Part shown: positions 31,931-43,194 of the stretch, piece after piece
Position numbering within the stretch: the stretch's first letter is position 1
Layout: the number at the start of each line of letters is the position of its first letter
Source of the DNA: Arion vulgaris
Lineage: Eukaryota; Mollusca; Gastropoda; Stylommatophora; Arionidae
Assembly (NCBI GenBank): GCA_020796225.1
Contig: CM036756.1
Span: 64,992,144-65,056,143 of the forward strand
Direction of reading: 5' to 3'
DNA length: 64,000 nucleotides
Program-made: the position numbers and the translations under genes
Notes under the pieces: generated by a model
Told to the model about the DNA's origin: nothing
Databases searched by the model: none
The model's input: the letters and a program-made list of their open reading frames with translations, nothing else

Positions 31931-32391
31931 TCACTATGATGACGACCTCATTATTGTTTACAAAACAAGCTGGTCGAAACTACACTTTAAACTTAACAAA
32001 CATCTGTAAAGAACGTAAACGAACAGGCACTGCACAATTCTATAAATATAAAACAAAAACATTCTAAAGGCAACTACTGGAAATTTACGAAATAAATTGT
32101 TGTTAAAATGGCGGTGATTCTTGTTATCAAAATTTTCGATTATCGAAACAGTACATCTAAAACAGATAGATGATGGTGACAGAAAGCCTGTATATCGAAA
32201 AATGTAATGTTTCAACTTTGAAACTGAGTGACATTTGTGTATCAAAAATGCCGCATTTGATGACTAGTTAGAAGCGAGGATAGCAAGCAGAGAACATCCT
32301 GATATCGAATGAAGATTATGCAAAGGTAGACGCTTTCCATAACTCAGCGATGCATGTTTTGTAGAATTTAATGTTACAACTTTGAAACTAG
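31931..32391. other. Stretch with a dispersed CTTTGAAACT unit
   Basis: TTTGAAACTGAATGTTTTGT-like units occur at 32205-32235, 32350-32390 and twice at 32750-32820, flanking the PLE inverted repeat. Otherwise nothing recognised. Confidence 0.35.
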
Positions 32392-32745
32392 GAAAACACG
32401 TAAAACAAGTACTATAGTTTTACAAAATACAGAAAAGTGACGATTATAGCAACGTTTGACGGCTTATCAGCAACGATACAACAGAATGACGGATTTCGAG
32501 GAACACTACAAATGTACGATTACATATGGAAACATTCAAACCTATCTATGTTTCCATATGTAATCGTCCATTTGTAGTGTTCCTCGAAATCCGTCATTCT
32601 TGTTGTATCGTTTGCTTGATAAAGGCCTTGTGGTCGAAACGTTGCTGTATATCGTCACTGTTTCTGTATTTTGTAAAACTATAGTACTTTGTTTTCACGT
32701 GTTTTCGCTATTTTACCAAGTTTTACTGCAGTCTTCCCCTTTTTC
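32392..32745. mobile_element. Head-to-head inverted pair of PLE termini
   Basis: The left arm (32392-32534) and right arm (32547-32715) are near-perfect reverse complements meeting at a spacer of about 12 bp (TCAAACCTATC). Each arm holds the PLE terminal block. The right arm keeps TTGATAAAGGCC, loop TTGT, GGTCGAAACG; the left arm has lost most of the hairpin (complement TTGCTGATAAGCCGTCAAAC). Confidence 0.75.
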
Positions 32746-32944
32746 GAACTTTGAAACTGAATGTTTTGTAGAATTGAATGTTGCAGCTTTGAAACTGAAT
32801 GTTTTGTAGAATTGAATGTCTGAAAATGTACGCGGTTATACTTTGTAAATAACTATTTGTTGCTCCTCTCTAGACTCTATTTTATAGTATGTCTAACAAT
32901 TTTCTTGAACTTTTGCACGATTGTTGGTGTCATCACTATACATA

Positions 32945-33075
32945 TATCGGGGATCCTCGCCGGTGCTACAGAGTACGTGCACTACAGCTGAGATCTTCCT
33001 GTATAAGAAAGAGATCGGAGCACACATGGTTACTAACCGAAGTGCATTGATGACGCTCTAATCAATCACTGAATC
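32945..33075 (+). mobile_element. SINE-A copy 5, 3' part
   Basis: GGGGATCCTCGCCGGTGCTA, GCTGAGATCTTCCTGTATAA, CACATGGTTACTAACCGAAG and a weak ATCAATCA tail match the family 3' half. Confidence 0.6.
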
Positions 33076-33169
33076 ACTATATAAAATATGGAGACAGTGG
33101 CGTGTCTGTTTAAAATATAGGAAACAGTAGAAGGGAAAAACATAAGTTCAAATTTAACTTGAGTTGATA

Positions 33170-33427
33170 CAGGGTGTTCAAGATAAAAGCAGCCCCATTG
33201 ATAAATCAAAAGTTGTCAGACACATATTGCTTTTTGTGTATTTACTATTTAAACCGGTTCTGACTAGCTCATCCTTCTGTCACATTTATTCATCGCCCCT
33301 TCCTGCACCATAATTACACATCATCACAAAATTAATCACTCACTTGACCTAAACTACGTCATAATTGAACCAAACATATGCCAGATTGTCTCCCTTGATG
33401 GGGGATACTTTTATCTTGAACACCCTG
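33170..33427. mobile_element. 258-bp element with 20-bp perfect terminal inverted repeats
   Basis: The left end CAGGGTGTTCAAGATAAAAG is the exact reverse complement of the right end, and the similarity continues into a CCCC block. ATA flanks both ends (3 bp), or TA if one terminal base belongs to the element. No coding sequence. A MITE of mariner- or Harbinger-like type is plausible. Confidence 0.75.
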
Positions 33428-33724
33428 ATAATCACACTTATCCTAAAATATACAAGGTACAACAATAACGAACTAGCATAAACCATAGTCATGTGTGTTG
33501 CAAGTTAGTTAGTAACAATATTATGTCATTTGCTTGTGATACAAAGAAAATAATATTTTTACTTAAGCTCGTCATGTTTATCGCTTTTACAATTTTTGTT
33601 ATTTTGTATTTATTTATTTCTATAAACAATTTATCCGAAATGACACAGAATGAAACTTTTATTTTTGCATGGAGTGTATAAATGACATTGTTGTAAACAA
33701 AATTCGAAAAATGTAGATTGTACT
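33428..33724. other. Unassigned AT-rich stretch
   Basis: Nothing recognised. Confidence 0.3.
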
Positions 33725-33900
33725 CATCATCATCAGGTGCCGTGCCGGCTGGCGTAAGCGATCATGGATCTCCACAAATCTCTTTCGTTGGTGTTTGCTA
33801 TCAACACAGATGTTGACGCTCTAGCGTCCATGAAATCAGGCTATCCAACATTTTCTCTCTTGTCTTCCTCTGCTCGTCCATCGTACATAGACAACATAAA
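33725..33900 (-). pseudogene. RTE-5 LINE 3' end
   Basis: Minus reading contains WTSRGRQER and KRFVEIHDRLRQPARH-type residues before a TGATGATGATGA tail. Homologous to 30432-30570 and more distantly 45885-46060. Confidence 0.5.
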
Positions 33901-34074
33901 AATGAATCAGCCCTTTTCTTTTTAATGTTGTTTTTTTTACCACTGGATGTATTTATAATGCAATGTTTACTGAATAAATCAGTTTATAAACTTTGAGTAA
34001 ATTTAGAAAAAAACTACGAGCCTGTATATTTGCTCCGAGTGGTGAAATTGTTAATATATAATAAATAATAATAA

Positions 34075-34298
34075 AGCTCATAACCCGTTAGGTCGTAGGG
34101 TGTCACTGTGAAGATATCAGCACAAAACGCACGCCATGATTCTCTGTCTTCAACTCCTTGGGCGAGTGTGGAGAAACTCTGCCTGACCAGCTCTTGATGT
34201 TGTCAAACCAGGATTTTCTCTGCCCTCCTTTCTTTCTTCCACCCTTAACTGTTCCCTGTAGGATAATCTTAGAGAGTGAGCTATGTTTCATCACATGC
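34075..34298 (-). pseudogene. RTE LINE C-terminus
   Basis: The minus frame reads HSSLSKIILQGTVKGGRKKG, then GQRKSWFDNIKSWSGR, matching the GGRxRGxQRKSWxDNIKEWT pattern of one RTE group's C-terminus. The last residues are followed by a TAA-type tail (ATAATAAATAATAA). Confidence 0.7.
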
Positions 34299-34299
34299 T

Positions 34300-34362
34300 T
34301 GAACGTATAAGTGGTGCCTAGAAAATCAACGACTCTTTTACTGGTATTAATGGTTAATATAC
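34300..34362 (+). mobile_element. SINE-C 3' fragment
   Basis: GAACGTATAAGTGGTGCCTA, then GAAAATCAACGACTC; breaks soon after. Confidence 0.45.
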
Positions 34363-34518
34363 CGACATCTAGATGGTAGGGTCTCTTAGTGTACTACAAA
34401 CAGATATCACGTAAAATCGTCTGGTAAACATACCGATCCCTAACTTGAACCTAATCTGTATTTTAGAGCTCTAACATTTGACATATTTTACTATTACCCT
34501 CAGTATAAAAAAATATAC

Positions 34519-34937
34519 TGACGTCTGTAGCTTAAGCTCGATCACGCCCCAGGTGTACTTGGTTCAAATTCCGCGGCAGGCAGTTGGGAAGCAAATTAGT
34601 TTCTGTGGGATTTTTACGAAAGGTAAAAATAGACCTCACCGTTCAGACAGCAATGGCAAACTACTGAACGTTTAAGAGGTTCCTAGAAAATCAAAGACTT
34701 TTTTACTGTGGTTGATGGCTACGTCCTGTAAAGGATAGACCACCAGTGGCGGCTCGTCATTAAGGGCCAGTGGGGCTGGCCCCACCAAAAATAATGTATA
34801 ATGTGTATTTATTATTTTATAAATTAAAATATAGCACCAAAACCATGATTTATCCGGAAAAATGTCTGGTCCCAACAACAAAAATGATCACGAGCCGCCA
34901 CTGTATACCACGATTTTCATTTTCATAAAAAATTAAA
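34519..34937 (+). mobile_element. SINE-C copy interrupted by MITE-1
   Basis: Head GACGTCTGTAGCTTAAGC, GGTTCAAATTCC, CACCGTTCAGACAGCAATGG and CCTGTAAAGGATAGACCAC are followed by MITE-1. The 3' end resumes at 34904 with TATACCACGATTTTCATTTT. Confidence 0.75.
34744..34903 (+). mobile_element. MITE-1 copy 8, nested in SINE-C
   Basis: Flanks TAGACCAC (34736-34743) and TATACCAC (34904-34911); ends CAGTGGCGGCTCGTC and CACGAGCCGCCACTG. Confidence 0.85.
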
Positions 34938-35564
34938 CACTGTAATTTGTATTTATTTTACTGTTTATTTCCGATTTTTGTGGGTGATGTTTTATTACAA
35001 GAAATTGCTTGCAGCACATTGTTGAATCAATCGCTGTCACAAATTCGAACAGTTTTTGTCAGCAGGGCTAGTTAGAAGGACCATATCAAAAAGGATAACT
35101 TCCACCTTTCGGTAAGAAAGGTTGTGCGTTGGGCCAGCGACCCGACTATAAAAACAAAATATAAATGCACTCACACAGCATACAAGACATCAGTTGTACA
35201 TACATAGTCATCACCATATCGAAACAAACATTTTAGCTAGGGCTTGTTTCTGTTTACTTCGACTCTAACCTGGAATAAACCTGCCATACCCTAAATTACG
35301 ACCAGTTTAATTAACACCACATGGTTTTAAGATGACTTATTTCACTTGGGGGGTGGTTATCACACAATTTGTACCTTCTAAAACCGTATAAACTAAAAAC
35401 AAAATAGAAAGAGACCTAAAGTTCACACTGGTTAATCAGGTCAGTTCGATATTAAAGCACATATTTACTCTCTACATACAGTTCGTGATTGAATCGCGTT
35501 GTGAAAATGGAATAATATTTTACTTAGCTCATGTTCAGGGCTAGCTTAGCAAAGAAGATATGTA
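34938..35564. other. Unassigned stretch
   Basis: No family recognised. Confidence 0.3.
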
Positions 35565-35722
35565 ATGTATTTCTGCCGGACAGAGACCCTGCCGGTGCTA
35601 TGAAGTTCGTCCACTGCAGCTGGGATCTTCATGTGTAAAAAAGAGTTCAGACGACACATGGTTACTCACTGAAGTACAATGACAATCCTATCAATCAATT
35701 AATCAATCAATCAATCATATAT
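35565..35722 (+). mobile_element. SINE-A copy 6, 3' part with (TCAA)n tail
   Basis: GACAGAGACCCTGCCGGTGC, CACATGGTTACTCACTGAAG and a (CAAT) tail at 35693-35718. Confidence 0.6.
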
Positions 35723-35782
35723 TAAGGGTAATACCCATGAAATATAATCTTAGTAAGCAAACATTTTTAACATCATGATTCG

Positions 35783-36045
35783 CCCGTCTGTTGCCACGGC
35801 TCACAAGGTCAGTAAAGTATAATAACAACGCGACCTACAAGCATGCCGTAAGAGGTGACTAAAGTAGTGGCTTAGTGAAGCTACCCTAGTATATAAAAAA
35901 CGTCACAGAAATCAGATGTTCTGTTCTACTTGTAGGCGCATAACTGACTCAAAATACAATCGCTCTTAGACTCAGATCACATACAAATTACAAATAGTTG
36001 TTTAGCAAGTGATCGATATAGAGCGTTTGTAGAAGAAGAGGAACA
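35783..36045 (+). mobile_element. SINE-F copy 5
   Basis: GTTGCCACGGCTCACAAGG, CATGCCGTAAGAGGTGACTA, AAAACGTCACAGAAATCAG, GCTCTTAGACTCAGATCACA and a GAAGAAGAGG tail. Confidence 0.7.
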
Positions 36046-36149
36046 GCATGATTTATTGATAACGAGAGACGGAGAAAAACCAAAACAAATTTGGATGCAA
36101 GGTTTGATAGATGACTTCAACATTAAATGAACAGAGGTAGGACATTCAT

Positions 36150-36860
36150 AGCAATTGATTGATGGGTTGATTGATTGATTGATTGAACCATTATGATTGC
36201 ATTTCGGTGAGTAACCAACTAACGTGCTCCAATCTCTTTCTTATACATAAAGATCTCAGTCACAGTGTATAAATTTTGCAGCACTGACAAGGGACCCGAT
36301 GTAATTATTTAAAGATTGTGAAAAGATTTTGTAAAAACATTTATTTTAATCCGTTTAAATGATTTTGCCATGGCAGCACCTTTGCAGCGTATTGTACCGA
36401 TTTTCAACTGTCATGGGTTCGCTCACATGCACACAATGAACACGGGTCATACGTTTTATCGTCCGCCTCCAATATAATTAAAAGTTAATTGCATATCCTT
36501 CACAGGACTTTGCGAATCAACTCCCAGCTTTTTTGACGCTGTTTGTGTTTTTTCCAGGCATTATTACGTTCAGTAGTTTGCCATTGCTTTCTGAACGGTT
36601 GATGTCATCGCCGTTTTGTAAAAATCCACACGAAACAATTTGCAACCAAATTGTTCGCAGCGTGATTCGAACTCAGAACGTCGGGGTTAAAAGACCAGAC
36701 CACTAACCCTTAAGCCCTAAGCCACAGACGCCTCCGAATGTAATTAGGAACTCAATATCCCCCACACTGAGATCAGGAATCTCTAGAAAAATGTTCCGAT
36801 CGCTTTACTAGGAAATGAAGAGTACCTTAGGAGCAAGAGACGAGTACCTCATCCTTAGCT
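36150..36860 (-). mobile_element. SINE-A copy 7, split by SINE-B
   Basis: Tail (ATTG)n at 36153, body to GTTTTATCGTCCGCCTCC, then SINE-B, then AGGAACTCAATATCCCCCAC and the head side to about 36860. The insertion lies at the same SINE-A position as at 49.1 kb. Confidence 0.7.
36488..36731 (-). mobile_element. SINE-B copy 1 nested in SINE-A
   Basis: In reverse: GCATATCCTTTACAGGACTT, GTAGTTTGCCATTGCTTTCT, GTGATTCGAACTCAGAACGT (B-box complement) and AAGCCCTAAGCCACAGACG. The duplication is about 20 bp: CCTCCAATATAATTAAAAGT at 36466 and CCTCCGAATGTAATTAGGAA at 36731. Confidence 0.8.
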
Positions 36861-37596
36861 TTACTTCACATAAACCAGGTCATAATAATAAAATATAACA
36901 AAAATCATTAAAAAAATCAAACTGATGTTACAGCCTATAATAGCATTTTTATGACAGTGTAGGATAGATGCCTGTGGAATTTACTGTCGCATGGCTAGTG
37001 CAGTCGCCGCAAAACTGTTCAGGTTATGATTTTTCTTTATGCTCATAACAGAAAACCACTAATTGGCCTTACCGTGGATTGAATCTAGATCTTCCGCATG
37101 GAATCCGCGCTCCCAAACGCATCATTCGACCAAACGCTCCCACCAGATCATAATCTCTATACATTCACTTAAGTAGCTCATATATATATACATATACTCT
37201 TTGTTTTGTAAACATTCCATATTACATAACACATTTACTATCATAAGCCGCAGTCTGCACCACCTTGCGTATGCGTGTGTCTGTTTTTTTTCTGGCGATG
37301 TGTCTGGGACTACACAATGATCGATTTCATTATTAAATTATCTCTAAATTTACATAAAACATTCTGATTTTTACCTGTTCATAATTTATTATTTCCTATT
37401 TCTGTTAGTTTACTGCTAAAGGACATTCATTCGTGTACACAATTATATGCCATTTATCAAATTTTGTACATGAACAAGAAATACTACTACTTAATTAGTA
37501 CATAAACATTTCGTGTGTATAAGGAGAACAAAAAAAGCTAATTCGTTCACATAATTATTATTTTACAATGCGGTAGCTAGTGTTTTACATTCCCTT
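36861..37596. other. Unassigned stretch with a possible tRNA-like fragment
   Basis: The complement of 37060-37145 contains GTTTGGTCGAATGATGCG and AGATTCAATCCACGG, resembling A and B boxes, but no other copy exists here. The rest is AT-rich. Confidence 0.3.
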
Positions 37597-38245
37597 GAAA
37601 ACATCACATTTACTAGAAGCCAGACATTGAAGTCCAGAACTCTCGAGTGGTGCCAGGGCCGGCAAGGGAAGCAAAGAATAGTACCACTGCGACCAACAAG
37701 GCGTAAGAGGTGATTGATGTAGTACCTAGGGAAGCTAACCTAGTAAATAAAAAGCATCGCAGAAATCTGATGTGCTGGCCTAATTGTAGCACATAAATTG
37801 GACAACATATACTGCTCTGAGGCTCAGATCACATACAAATCCCACTTAGTGGTTAACAAGTTGTTGATATGGAGTGTTCTAAGAATATTAAGAAGAAGAA
37901 GTCAGAAAAACATTACATTTAATAGAAGCTTACATTAAAGTCCAAGAAAACATTACATTTAATAGAAGCTCTTAGATTGAAGTCCAGAAAAACATTACAT
38001 TTAATAGAACCCTCATACTTTTAAGTCCTGTAGAAAAACATTACATTTAATAGAAGCTCTACATTGAAGTCCAGAAAAAAGATCACATTTTAGAGAAGCT
38101 CTACATTGAAGTCCAGAAAAACATTACATTTAATAGAAGCTCTAGATTGAAGTCCAGAAAAAACATCACATTTTATAGAAGTTTGCCATTGAAGACCAGG
38201 AAAGCATCGCATTTACTAGAAGTCTGATACTGAAGTCCAGAAACA
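37597..38245. repeat. About 41-bp minisatellite split by SINE-F
   Basis: The unit AAAACATTACATTTAATAGA, then AGCTCTACATTGAAGTCCAG, occurs once at 37597-37640 and about eight times at 37903-38245. A SINE-F lies between. Confidence 0.85.
37648..37902 (+). mobile_element. SINE-F copy 6, inserted in the minisatellite
   Basis: GGGCCGGCAAGGGAAGCAAA, AGTACCTAGGGAAGCTAACC, AGCATCGCAGAAATCTG and AAGAAGAAG tail. Flanks GAAGTCCAGAAC and GAAGTCAGAAAAAC suggest the target duplication within one unit. Confidence 0.7.
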
Positions 38246-39186
38246 TAAATAGAAAATGTTTATAATAGTCGACATTTATTTTGTCATCACGTTACTACCG
38301 AGTTGTATCCCAATGTCGTTGTTCTCTTTGCTTGTCTTGTGCTTCTCATAAGACTTGAGTGATGAGTTTCTACATATTTTATCACGATATAGACAATCAA
38401 TTTACTCATTGGTCTTCCATTCGCCTTTCACCGTGATGTTTTTTTGTAGAAGTCTTTATAAACAGTTTGGTCTGACTGAACTCCTACTAGGAGTCACCAA
38501 ACGATTTATTCTCTGGGTTTCGATGGATGTCCACGCTATAATTGTGTGTGATATGTACATCATATGCTAGTTTAGCATTCTTTGCATTTTTTATGTTATT
38601 GAAATCCACTGCACGATGAAAGGGGGCCGGGGTGGAGGGGACCGGGGTGGTAAATATATTATCAAGAAAGTTAATTATTTTTCAAATACAGGATTGCAAT
38701 ACATACACTAAACGTTATTTATCATCAAAATCAATGTCGTTTGCAAGATGTGGTCGAATTGTATGACAATATGTTTGTTAGTTTTTTCCTGTTAATTTAA
38801 AAAAACCCTTCTTATGGATGGGTCTCCCGACTTTTATGCCAGATCGTCTTCCAAACTTCTCTCTGATGCTGGTGTTTTGTGACTCTCTCTCTCTCTCTCT
38901 CCTGCTTTCTCTAGTTTTGTTGGTGACATGTAAAGACTATAATTAACAAACACATGAGCTTAAATAAGCCATATTTTTCACACAGTTAAGAGAATGAAAC
39001 AACAGTAACTAACATCATTTTTGTCACGCGAAGCAAGGCAGATAATATTTCCAAGCTGTAATAGAATTTCTGCATCAGCAGTTAATTGTTTATTGGTTCA
39101 TAGTTTTTGTTGTTAAAGCCGGCTCGAATGTCTGCTGAAAATGAAATCCTATCTCGTCAGAATTAATATATTAATATACTCAGAAG
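38246..39186. other. Unassigned stretch containing a G-quadruplex motif
   Basis: No gene recognised. A short (CT)n run at 38884-38902. The G-rich motif is listed separately. Confidence 0.3.
38622..38647 (+). other. Canonical G-quadruplex motif
   Basis: Four runs of at least four G (G5 CC G4 TGGA G4 ACC G4) with loops of 2-4 bases, in an otherwise AT-rich interval. It meets the standard intramolecular quadruplex pattern comfortably. Confidence 0.75.
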
Positions 39187-39351
39187 CAGTGGCGGCTTGT
39201 CATTAAGGCCAGTGGAACTGGGCCCACAAAAATAATGTGTAGCGTGTATTTATTAGTTAATAAATTAAAATATAACTTAACCTAAAACCATGATTTTCTA
39301 AATTAATTTGAGTCTGGTCCCACCTTCAAAAAGGATCACGAGCCGCCACTG
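39187..39351 (+). mobile_element. MITE-1 copy 9
   Basis: Ends CAGTGGCGGCTTGTC and CACGAGCCGCCACTG; flanks CTCAGAAG and CTCGGAAG. Confidence 0.85.
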
Positions 39352-39734
39352 CTCGGAAGGAATCATCAGTTGTGATGGTTTGCTAGGATAAATATTGATT
39401 TTCAAAATCTAGTCTATGTTGTTAAATGTAGCTATAGTTATGGAAGGTGGTGTTATTATGAAGGTATATAAATATGTTGCTGTAAAGGAAGGTAAGAAAG
39501 GAAAAATTGGCTTTCGATTTTATGACAACTACTATATCTGAAGTCGGAGTAAGGCTCGTATGAATGGCGAGGGATGCCAAAGCAAAAAGTAAAGCAAGCC
39601 TTCACTCAAAAATCAGTTAAAGGATACATTAATCTCCGTAAAGTATGAAGAAACGATGCTCGACGTAATTACTTTTCAGTAGGTGTAATTGTTCGTTGAA
39701 TGAGAGATATGCTGCGCATATTCTGAGAAGAAAT

Positions 39735-39930
39735 TATTAAAGAATAACCAAGCAGACAGTTAACTGGAAGGCAAAGGGTTAGGGGGAAAAAAAGGACGCT
39801 CTAAGAAAACTCTGAAACGAACTTTACTGAAAAAGGTAAGATAAATTGGACTCAATTCCATAGAAGAGATTGAGCGAAATGTACAGGACGGAGCGATGTG
39901 GAGAAATTACTCGCAGACCCAATTTAATTC
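39735..39930 (+). pseudogene. RTE-1 LINE 3' remnant
   Basis: AACTCTGAAACGAACTTTAC, CCATAGAAGAGATTGAGCG and GATGTGGAGAAATTACTCGC follow the RTE-1 C-terminus. Upstream sequence from about 39560 may be the same element but is too decayed to call. Confidence 0.55.
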
Positions 39931-39948
39931 TTTTATTTTTCGTTACTA

Positions 39949-40096
39949 TGTAAACACGGAGAAGATGGATTCAAGATGTAACCGATGGTTTGAACATGAC
40001 GGCTGCAGACGCAGGACATCTGGCGAAATTCCGGAGGATTTTGGGGTGGTAAAGTTCTGCTCAGGACAAGCTATTTGATGATGATGATGATGATGC
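39949..40096 (+). pseudogene. LINE 3' end with GATGAT tail
   Basis: The frame KMDSRCNRWFEHDGCRRRTS, then VKFCSGQAI matches, with frame breaks, the C-terminus of the LINE at 47720-48336 (GLNMTAVEAEH, VAKFCPGQDI). It ends in a (GATGAT)n tail. Confidence 0.6.
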
Positions 40097-40289
40097 AAAC
40101 AAATATTTTTTTAACTTAGTACTTGCTATTTAATCATTACTTAATCCTTATTGATCATATGTAATAACATTTAACGAAATATTTAGAAAATAATTAACAT
40201 GTAATATAGTAAGAATGATACATTAAAAAAGTATTAATTTAAGAGCATGTAATTTATTGTAATATAAAACGTTAATAATATTAACAAGA

Positions 40290-40471
40290 ATCTCTCTAAG
40301 GAAAGCTACCCTAGTAAATAAAAAGCGTGGCAAGAAATCAGGTGTGCTGGCCTAGGCACCCATAAACGCATATCTGGCACAATACACAATCGCTCTTAGG
40401 CTCAGATCACATAAAACCACAAAGAGTGGTTTAATAAGTGGTCGATATAGAGCGTTCGAAGAAGAAGAAGA
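40290..40471 (+). mobile_element. SINE-F copy 7, 5' truncated
   Basis: Begins at GGAAAGCTACCCTAGTAAAT and runs to GAGCGTTCGAAGAAGAAGAA. Confidence 0.65.
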
Positions 40472-41174
40472 TATTAACAAGAATAAAATTAAAAAAAGAC
40501 TATAAACATTTTCTGACATGAGCTAAATAAAACAAAAGTAGGATGTATAACATTTGGTTCACAAATACGAATATGCTAACCATACCGTCCAATATCCGAC
40601 TATGTGTTACCTAATCGCCAAAATATGGTCGTAATTAGGAAGTAAACGAAAATATTTCTTTAAAAAAAAAAAAGGATGTCATGACTATTGGTTTTGCACC
40701 TACTATATGCAAAAATAACACGAAGTGACCACATATGCAATTGTTCGACATGTATTATATATTTGAAATGTATCGATTAGTTGCTGCACCAATATTTGTT
40801 TCAATTATGATTTTTTACTACATATACATTTATTCGCCATTATACGAGTATTCGAAATGTACCGATGAATGCTGCGTGCTGGTGCTCGCAATGGTTACTA
40901 GTATTTGAACTTATTGGAACTAGCGACACTAACTTCGCACCTGATATGAAAGAAACAGTAGGAAAGTGATCATTAAGAAATGAACAAGATGTAGCCTGTA
41001 AGACTATATGATCAGGGCAAGGAACATATTTTGCTGGCAATTCATTACCAACTTTCCATGCGTATGTTGACAGCACACGCTGGTATCCGAGTAATGATAC
41101 GGTAACGAACATATTTCTCTAGGTGCTTTTCGTTACTTTCGATTTAAGGTGTATTCGACTAACGAATGGCTACT
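40472..41174. other. Unassigned AT-rich stretch
   Basis: No feature recognised. Confidence 0.3.
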
Positions 41175-41186
41175 ATTCGCACATAA

Positions 41187-41370
41187 AAAGTTTTTGCATA
41201 TCCTTTACAGGACTTTGCGAAGCAACCCCAGCTTTTAACGCTGTTTGTGATTTTTCTAGGCATTATTACGTTCAGTAGTTTGCCATTGCTTTCTAGACGG
41301 GTGGTGCCATCGTCCTTTTGTAAAATCCACGCGAAACAATTTGCAACCAAACTGTCCGCAGCGTGATTCC
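41187..41370 (-). mobile_element. SINE-B copy 2, head lost, 12-bp duplication
   Basis: ATTCGCACATAA occurs at 41175-41186 and 41371-41382. The copy spans GCATATCCTTTACAGGACTT to CCGCAGCGTGATT, ending inside the tRNA-like B box, so the head was never inserted. Confidence 0.85.
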
Positions 41371-41517
41371 ATTCGCACATAACTAGTCGGATATATTGAA
41401 GACAGAACTACAACCACTGGTTCATGAGAAAAGTAAGGTGTTTCTTCATTATGTTTACAGTATTGCTACATGACTGTCACTTTGTTATCACATTTGGGAG
41501 AAATATATTTCATTGAT

Positions 41518-41720
41518 CAACGATTGATTGATTAATTAATATGACCATTATCACTGCACTTTGGTGAGTAACCATGTGTGCTCCGATCTCTTTCTTACAC
41601 ATGAAGATCTCAGCTGCAGTGCACGAACTCTGTAGCACCGGCGAGGGTCCTCAATGTAATTTTGAAGATGGTGAAGATATTTTTGTAGGAATTTTAATTA
41701 AAAATGTTTTCTAATGAATT
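41518..41720 (-). mobile_element. SINE-A copy 8, 3' part
   Basis: GATTGATTGATT tail, ATTATCACTGCACTTTGGTG, ACACATGAAGATCTCAGCTG and AGCACCGGCGAGGGTCCTCA. Confidence 0.65.
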
Positions 41721-43194
41721 TTTTAATGAATTCATTGATTTGGGTATGAAACACACAATGAATTATGTTGTATATTCATCTTTTTCTTTGGCCATCTATG
41801 GTTATGCGTTTAATCGACTGTGAATCACAACCCGGGCTGTTATCTTGAGGTTTGTCAGGTATTTTTTAATCTTAATTTTCAAGTCGACTGGGTGTGGTCA
41901 CATGTTGCTCCTCAGTTCAGCCAGAAGATTACAGTCTTGCAGGATATGCTTCGATGTCTGCTTATTTCACAATCATTTACTAAATTATAGCAAGTCCCGT
42001 CTCAACTTCCAGGCTCTAAGTGTGCACCAATATTCCGTGCGCAATTATTTCCTCAGTTGTACACAGTTAATTCAAGGGAGGCAAAAAAGCAATTTAAAAA
42101 ATCATAACTACTCGTCAATAAATAAATATATCTTATTTTATACTAATTTAAGACAAATGGACAACCTATTAGAATAACAGGATTAAAATATAGTAGAAGT
42201 AAAATAGTAGAGGTAAAACTAGAAAGACATGTATAAGCAAAAAAACTCGAATGGCACAGTGTACGGCGAATGGCGATCAACGGAATACGCTGTGACGCAG
42301 TGTGAGGCAATTGGTGTGGAAAAAGTTAACATTGTGGTTACAATTTTATAAACTATTGCCTGCTCATCTCTTAACCTGTATTTAAAACACGGCAAAAAAT
42401 ATTCCAAGTCTATCTTGACCTCGACAGTCACCTATACACCCACAACTCAAACTTATAGTCCCTACAGTGGATGGAATGGGTGGTCATCATCTTACGGGAT
42501 GGACAAGTAACAATATTTCCAACTTATAACGTTGTCTTTCAACTAGACATTTGCGTGTAAGTTTTCTTTAGTTTCTTCCAGTGTGGCATTGTCGCTGTAC
42601 TTTGTATTTGACATCTATTAAAGAAAATACACTTCAAAAATAATAGTTTTATTCTGTCTACTCTCACTTGTGCGATTCTAACTCCAGTTGGGAACATGTG
42701 TATCTATCTGCATCCTCTTCGTGTCTCGTTTGACACGCTTCCCAAAGATTTCCATTGTTGCCGTTCTGCTGTCTTTCTACCAATATTCTTATTTTATCTT
42801 ATATTATCTTACACTTGCCCTGCGGGTACATGAAAAGAGCCTTACACTATTTATATTGAAATATAAATCTATTCTTATTTATTTGTGTTTATTTAATAGA
42901 ACTACGCTTTTTCTTCTTCATGTAAATCTCAATTGTATCTTTCAACTGTTTGATAATGGCTGTTTCTATACACAAACTTCACCATTATAAACACATGACT
43001 GAGAAAAAACTCAAAGTGATAGAAAACTCAATATGTTAGATCATTACCAACTAACAATGAAGGTATAACGATACATAGAAAAAGTACATCTTTTTCTTTT
43101 TAGAAATTTGGAAAAACCCGAAGAAACCAGAAGGCGGGACTGACAGTACTAAATATATCGTATTTCAGAGGGCTGTTTTTTTCTTCTATTGCAG
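41721..43194. other. Unassigned stretch
   Basis: About 1.5 kb without a recognised repeat. Frames of 100-110 codons (41845-42177, 42688-42990) have no recognisable motifs. Confidence 0.3.

Noticed and set aside
31965..31990. Another GGTCGAAAC string resembling the PLE hairpin
   Set aside because: No TTGATAA partner or conserved 3' block nearby; chance match.
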